From an uncultured Lachnospiraceae bacterium (lineage in GTDB: Bacteria > Bacillota > Clostridia > Lachnospirales > Lachnospiraceae): 9,949 nucleotides of DNA. This document shows, piece after piece, positions 6,282 to 9,949 of this stretch. Each line of letters opens with the position of its first letter. Position 1 is the stretch's first letter. The notes under the pieces were generated by a model. The model saw nothing but the letters and a program-made list of their open reading frames with translations. It made no database searches and was not told the DNA's origin. The DNA is taken from the NCBI GenBank assembly GCA_937910785.1, contig CALDLG010000138.1:1-9949 (forward strand). Reading direction: 5' to 3'. The translations under genes and the position numbers were made by a program.

Positions 6282-8432
6282 ATGGGGGAAAAATCGGAAT
6301 TTTCAAAATCGGAATATTATACGAACAGGGAATTGAGCTGGCTTCTTTTTGATAAGAGGGTTTTAAGCGAGGCGGAGGATAAGAAGCTTCCGTTGTTTGA
6401 GAGGTTGAAATTTTTAAGCATTTCGGCATCCAATCTGGACGAATTTTTTATGGTCCGGGTTGCGTCTTTAAAGGATATGGTCAATGCCGGATATGCGAAA
6501 AAGGATATTGCGGGGCTGACGTCAAGAGAGCAGCTTGCGGCAGTAAATCAGGAAACACATGCGCTGGTAAAAAGGCAATATGCTACATATCATTCGCTTC
6601 TTGCCCAGTTTCCTTCCAACGGACTGCGGGTGATCGGGCATCATGAGGATTTGACAAAGGAAGAAGCCGCATATGTGGATGCTTATTTTGAAGATAATGT
6701 GTATCCGGTGCTGACACCGATGGCAGTGGATTCCTCCAGACCCTTTCCGTTAATTCGCAACAAGACGCTGAACATCGGAGCGCTTGTCCGGAAAAAGAAC
6801 GGAGAAGACGATCTGGAATTTGCGACCGTGCAGGTACCGAGTGTTTTGTCCAGAATTGTTTTCATTCCTTCACAGGAAGGGAAGGCTTTCATTCTGTTAG
6901 AGGAAGTCATTGAGCGGAATATTCAGAAGCTGTTTCTGAATTATGATATTGTGTGTGCCCATCCGTTTCGGATTATGCGTAACGCAGACCTTCTGATCGA
7001 GGAAGAGGAAGCGGGAGATCTGTTAATCGAAATTGAGAAGCAGCTGAAGAAAAGGCAGTGGGGGCAGGCAATCCGTCTGGAAGTAGAAGCAGGCATGGAT
7101 AAAAGGCTGCTTAAGATTATTCAGGACGAACTGCATATCGGCAATGAGGACATTTATCCGATTAACGGACCTCTTGATATTACCTTTTTGATGAAAATGT
7201 ACGGTCTTGACGGATTTGAACATCTGAGGGAGCGTAATTATCATGGGGACTGGCCGGTGCCGGAACTTTCGGAAAATCCGGATATTTTTGCCTGCATCCG
7301 GAAAGAAGATATTCTGATGTACCATCCGTACCAGACTTTTGAGCCGGTGGTGCGTTTCATCAGACAGGCGGCCAAAGATCCGGATGTGCTTGCCATCAAG
7401 CAGACGCTGTACAGAGTCAGCGGCAATTCTCCGATCATCGCGGCATTGGAGCAGGCGGCGGAAAATGGAAAACAGGTTTCCGTTCTGGTGGAGCTGAAAG
7501 CGAGATTTGACGAGGAAAATAACATCGTCTGGGCGAGAAGGCTGGAGAAAGCCGGCTGCCATGTTATCTACGGACTTGTCGGGCTGAAGACCCACAGCAA
7601 GATCACGCTGGTCGTCAGGCGGGAGGAAAACGGAATCCGGAGGTATGTGCATCTCGGAACGGGAAATTATAACGATTCCACCGCCAAATTATATACGGAC
7701 CTGGGTCTTCTGACCTGTTCCGAGGCGATCGGTGAGGACGCCACCGCTGTCTTTAACATGCTTTCCGGGTACTCCGAACCGCGTTCCTGGAACAGACTGT
7801 CGTTAGCTCCGCTCTGGTTAAAGGACCGTTTTCTCTACCTGATCGGCAGAGAAAAGGAACACGCCCTGCAGGGACGTCCCGCAAGAATTATCGCGAAGAT
7901 GAATGCGCTGTGTGATAAAAATATTATCGAGGCGCTCTATGAGGCGAGCGCTGCCGGCGTGAAAATCGACCTGATTATCCGGGGAATCTGCTGTCTGAAG
8001 GTGGGACGGCCCGGCATCAGCGAGAATATCAGAGTCCGTTCCATCGTCGGAAATTATCTGGAGCATGCGAGAATTTTCTATTTTGAGAACGACGGCAGAC
8101 AGGAGTATTACTGTGCCAGTGCGGACTGGATGCCGCGGAATCTGGACAGACGCGTGGAGATTATGTTTCCGATTGAGAAGCCGGAGCTGCAGGAAAAAAT
8201 CATGCGGATTCTGGAATATCAGCTGCGGGATACGGTGAAAGCGCATTTTCTGCTTCCGGATGACACTTATGCGAAAGAGGATATGCGTGGGAAAGAGAAA
8301 TTTAATTCTCAGCTTGCGTTCTGTGAGCTTGCGGAAAATTGCGCCAGAAAGCAGGAGGAAGCGGCAGACAGACGGGTATTTATTCCTGAAATGGCTCATA
8401 CGATCGGTTCTGCGCAGGAAAATATCATATGA
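6282..8432 (+). CDS. ppk1: Polyphosphate kinase 1
   Basis: PPK1 reversibly transfers the gamma phosphate of ATP to a growing inorganic polyphosphate chain through a phosphohistidine. At 716 residues it is full length. The N-terminal domain has NRELSWLLF (15-23) and the ATP-contacting NLDEFFMVRV (51-60). Further on are KQTLYRVSGNSP and ELKARFDEENN, which carry conserved arginines, and the GLKTHSK motif with H438, equivalent to the autophosphorylated H435 of E. coli. GTGNYN follows, then the second catalytic histidine H595 (HARIFYFEN, E. coli H592) and SADWMPRNLDRRVE. All key residues are intact, so the enzyme should be active. The ribosome binding site is unclear: AGGAAAGG and AGG lie 15 and 11 bases upstream, and AAAAGGGG ends only one base before the ATG. 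No better start exists. It is followed by maf after 39 bp. Confidence 0.96.
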   Translation: MGEKSEFSKSEYYTNRELSWLLFDKRVLSEAEDKKLPLFERLKFLSISASNLDEFFMVRVASLKDMVNAGYAKKDIAGLTSREQLAAVNQETHALVKRQYATYHSLLAQFPSNGLRVIGHHEDLTKEEAAYVDAYFEDNVYPVLTPMAVDSSRPFPLIRNKTLNIGALVRKKNGEDDLEFATVQVPSVLSRIVFIPSQEGKAFILLEEVIERNIQKLFLNYDIVCAHPFRIMRNADLLIEEEEAGDLLIEIEKQLKKRQWGQAIRLEVEAGMDKRLLKIIQDELHIGNEDIYPINGPLDITFLMKMYGLDGFEHLRERNYHGDWPVPELSENPDIFACIRKEDILMYHPYQTFEPVVRFIRQAAKDPDVLAIKQTLYRVSGNSPIIAALEQAAENGKQVSVLVELKARFDEENNIVWARRLEKAGCHVIYGLVGLKTHSKITLVVRREENGIRRYVHLGTGNYNDSTAKLYTDLGLLTCSEAIGEDATAVFNMLSGYSEPRSWNRLSLAPLWLKDRFLYLIGREKEHALQGRPARIIAKMNALCDKNIIEALYEASAAGVKIDLIIRGICCLKVGRPGISENIRVRSIVGNYLEHARIFYFENDGRQEYYCASADWMPRNLDRRVEIMFPIEKPELQEKIMRILEYQLRDTVKAHFLLPDDTYAKEDMRGKEKFNSQLAFCELAENCARKQEEAADRRVFIPEMAHTIGSAQENII

Positions 8433-8471
8433 GAAAGATTGCGCCGCAAAACGGCAGAATGGAGAGGGATA

Positions 8472-9062
8472 ATGAAGATCATACTGGCGTCGGCTTCGCC
8501 GCGAAGAAAAGAACTGTTAAAGCAGATCGGTCTTTCCTTTAAGACCATGCCCAGCACGAAGGAAGAGATCATCAGCAAAGAAAGGCCGGAAGAGATTGTG
8601 GAGGAGTTGTCCTATCAGAAGGCGGTGGATATCTGCGGACAGCTTACCGGGACGATGAAAGAAGATTTTGTCGTGATTGGCGCGGATACGGTAGTATCCT
8701 GCTGGAATCAAATTCTTGGGAAACCAAAGAATAAGGAAGATGCTTTCGATATGTTGTGGGAGTTACAGGGAAAGAGCCATCAGGTTTACACCGGTGTGAC
8801 GATTGCCTGGAAATATGAGGATATGCCGGCGATGTTTCACACCTTTCACGAGTGCACGGACGTTACGGTTTTTCCCATGACCGAAGAAGAAATCGAGCGC
8901 TATATTGATTCCGGTGAGCCGATGGACAAAGCGGGCGCCTACGCGATTCAGGGCCGGTTCGCGGCTTATATTCAGGGTATCTGCGGCGATTATGCGAATG
9001 TTGTCGGACTGCCGGTTGGGAGAGTTTATCAGGAACTGCGGCAGAGGGATCTGTTAAAATAG
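8472..9062 (+). CDS. maf: Maf family nucleoside triphosphate pyrophosphatase
   Basis: Maf proteins hydrolyse non-canonical or excess nucleoside triphosphates (dTTP/UTP for the YhdE type) to monophosphate and pyrophosphate, cleaning the nucleotide pool; the family is also linked to septum control in Bacillus. The 196-residue protein has the N-terminal substrate loop SASPRR (7-12), the catalytic aspartate D72 in GADTVV, and the C-terminal signature AGAYAIQG (154-161) followed by GDYANVVGLPV. AIQGRFAAYIQGI favours the YhdE-like dTTP/UTP class, though this assignment is tentative. The start at 8472 is chosen because GGAGAGGG lies just upstream and the conserved N-terminus begins there; the in-frame ATG at 8439 has no ribosome binding site and would add an unrelated extension. 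Its place behind ppk1 suggests co-transcription. Confidence 0.93.
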   Translation: MKIILASASPRRKELLKQIGLSFKTMPSTKEEIISKERPEEIVEELSYQKAVDICGQLTGTMKEDFVVIGADTVVSCWNQILGKPKNKEDAFDMLWELQGKSHQVYTGVTIAWKYEDMPAMFHTFHECTDVTVFPMTEEEIERYIDSGEPMDKAGAYAIQGRFAAYIQGICGDYANVVGLPVGRVYQELRQRDLLK

Positions 9063-9109
9063 GTCCTGCAGCTACCGGAGAATTATGATAGGAGAGGAGA
9101 GGATTTACC

Positions 9110-9367
9110 ATGTTTGATGATGCGGTATTGCAATGTTTTCTGAATAAACAGAATCAGCTGTTTCCGGAGGATGTGGCGGAAACGCTGGAAGAGGCGGATA
9201 ACTTTCTGGAGGAATGCATGGCTGTTGTCGTGGACTCCGTGAAAGAAGTCTGGGAGTATTTCGACGAGCAGGGCGTTGATATGGAAGGCGCCGGTGAAGA
9301 CGAGATTCTGGAAGCCGATGAGGTATTTGATATCGGGGACGGAAGATATCTGATCGTGGAATGCTAG
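9110..9367 (+). CDS. Small, very acidic hypothetical protein
   Basis: I cannot assign a function to this 85-residue protein. It is a real gene by context: a strong GGAGAGGAGAGG ribosome binding site (9091-9102) lies 7 bases before the ATG, and it follows maf by 47 bp on the same strand. Roughly 27 of 85 residues are Asp or Glu against three Lys/Arg, so the isoelectric point is very low. The N-terminal two thirds look helical (DAVLQCFLNKQNQLF, then EDVAETLEEADNFLEECMAVVV), followed by VWEYFDEQGVDM, an acidic stretch, and a short beta-like end GRYLIVEC. Cysteines are at residues 9, 36 and 85. There is no signal peptide or membrane segment. A protein-binding or metal-binding role is conceivable but not shown. 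Its TAG stop overlaps that of the convergent HAD gene by 4 bases. Confidence 0.82.
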   Translation: MFDDAVLQCFLNKQNQLFPEDVAETLEEADNFLEECMAVVVDSVKEVWEYFDEQGVDMEGAGEDEILEADEVFDIGDGRYLIVEC

Positions 9368-9949
9368 AGAAAAAAGGCCGCCGTCGATCTCATAAATTCT
9401 GCAAGACCGTCGTTGTTGTTATCTTTCAGGGTAATGACATCGGCGGCCTTTTTGACTTCGGGGGCGGCATTTGCCATAGCGATGCCGCAGCCGGCCGCCT
9501 GAATCATGGAAATATCGTTGTCGGCATCTCCTGCGGCATAGGCGTCCGAAAGCGGAACGTGAAAATAATCGCAGAGAAAACGGACCGCGTTTCCTTTTCC
9601 CGCGTCAGGGTGAAAGAGCTCCAGATAGAAATCGTTGGAAAAAATAGTCTGAATCCGACCGTCGAATGAGTCTGCCACCGCATCGCGAAAGGCGGTCAGC
9701 CGGTCGTGGTCATGGAGATGGATCGCCAGCATTTTCAGAGGGCCTTTTGTCAGAACGGAAGCGTAGTCGTCTGCAAGAAGCAGGGGCAGATGGATTCTTC
9801 TGCGATAGAAGCGGATTTCTTCATCCTCTTTTGCGGTAACGATGGCATCGTCCGTATATGTCTGGATGTGTATCTGATGGGCATTTGCCAGAGACTGCAG
9901 ACAGGATACCTGAGAAAGAGAAAGTCTTTTTTCCAGAAGCGGCATCCGG
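9364..9949 (-). CDS. HAD-superfamily hydrolase, Cof type (5' partial)
   Basis: This is the C-terminal part of a Cof/HAD-IIB phosphatase, a family of cytosolic enzymes that dephosphorylate sugar phosphates, flavin or pyridoxal phosphates and similar metabolites. Visible are the type C2 cap region (about the first 110 residues seen, including IQTYTDDAIVT and ELFHPDAGKG), the motif III lysine in GKGNAVRF (codon at 9597-9595), and motif IV GDADND (9531-9514), which binds magnesium, followed by SMIQAAGCGIAMANA. The N-terminal DxD nucleophile motif is missing because the frame runs off the right edge. The ATG at 9945 has no visible ribosome binding site, so it is probably internal; complete relatives have about 260-270 residues. 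The substrate cannot be predicted. Confidence 0.88.
   Translation of the reverse strand, partial: RMPLLEKRLSLSQVSCLQSLANAHQIHIQTYTDDAIVTAKEDEEIRFYRRRIHLPLLLADDYASVLTKGPLKMLAIHLHDHDRLTAFRDAVADSFDGRIQTIFSNDFYLELFHPDAGKGNAVRFLCDYFHVPLSDAYAAGDADNDISMIQAAGCGIAMANAAPEVKKAADVITLKDNNNDGLAEFMRSTAAFFL
9371..9453. terminator. Possible bidirectional intrinsic terminator inside the HAD gene end
   Basis: AAAAAGGCCGCCG (9371-9383) and CGGCGGCCTTTTT (9441-9453) are perfect 13-base inverted repeats. Each strand therefore has a GC-rich stem arm followed directly by five T bases. It could end the plus-strand run 86 bases after the acidic protein's stop, and the minus-strand HAD transcript just before its own stop codon. 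The 57-base loop is much longer than usual, which is the main reason for doubt. There is no other terminator candidate between the two genes, which overlap. Confidence 0.45.

Noticed and set aside
7023..7652. A 209-codon minus-strand open frame inside ppk1
   Set aside because: It lies entirely antisense to a highly conserved part of ppk1, including the catalytic H438 region, and its translation resembles no known protein.

Overview
The window looks like chromosomal DNA from a Gram-positive clostridium (Bacillota, class Clostridia; Lachnospiraceae is the best guess). The guess rests on the gene families present (a BlaR1-type class D beta-lactam sensor, a DUF5050 propeller protein, a clostridial PheA with fused chorismate mutase, a DUF815 ATPase), purine-rich GGAG/GGGG ribosome binding sites, and moderate GC content. 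There are nine protein genes, seven complete and two cut by the window ends. I see no tRNA, rRNA, CRISPR array or insertion sequence.

Layout. (1) 1-795, plus strand: the C-terminal penicillin-binding sensor domain of a BlaR1-like protein, whose N-terminus lies off the left edge. (2) 813-1847, minus strand: a membrane-anchored DUF5050 protein with seven regularly spaced propeller-type repeats, converging on BlaR1. (3) 1848-2010: a divergent promoter region with a near-perfect palindrome lying over the -35 boxes of both promoters. (4) 2011-3138, plus: pheA, which makes phenylpyruvate from chorismate via prephenate. (5) 3155-3305: a 151-bp non-coding element with 36-bp terminal inverted repeats. 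(6) 3346-9367, plus: a closely spaced run of DUF815 AAA+ ATPase, ppx, ppk1, maf and a very acidic 85-residue protein, probably one operon. (7) 9364-9949, minus: the C-terminal part of a HAD-family phosphatase, converging on the run and overlapping it by 4 bases at a shared CTAG. A 13-bp inverted repeat with T tracts on both strands lies inside the end of the HAD gene and could terminate transcription from both sides.

How the genes work together. The centre of the window is inorganic polyphosphate metabolism: ppk1 makes polyphosphate from ATP and ppx degrades it, 24 bp apart and apparently co-transcribed. The Maf pyrophosphatase (nucleotide-pool cleaning) and the DUF815 ATPase share the run, but a functional link to polyphosphate is inference. 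pheA is an independent biosynthetic gene with its own extended -10 promoter.

Most of the window is ordinary housekeeping sequence. The features most worth a second look are the long hairpin element at 3155-3305, the shared palindrome at 1896-1921, the 32-bp tandem duplication over the stop codon of the DUF815 gene, and the coding-embedded terminator at 9371-9453.
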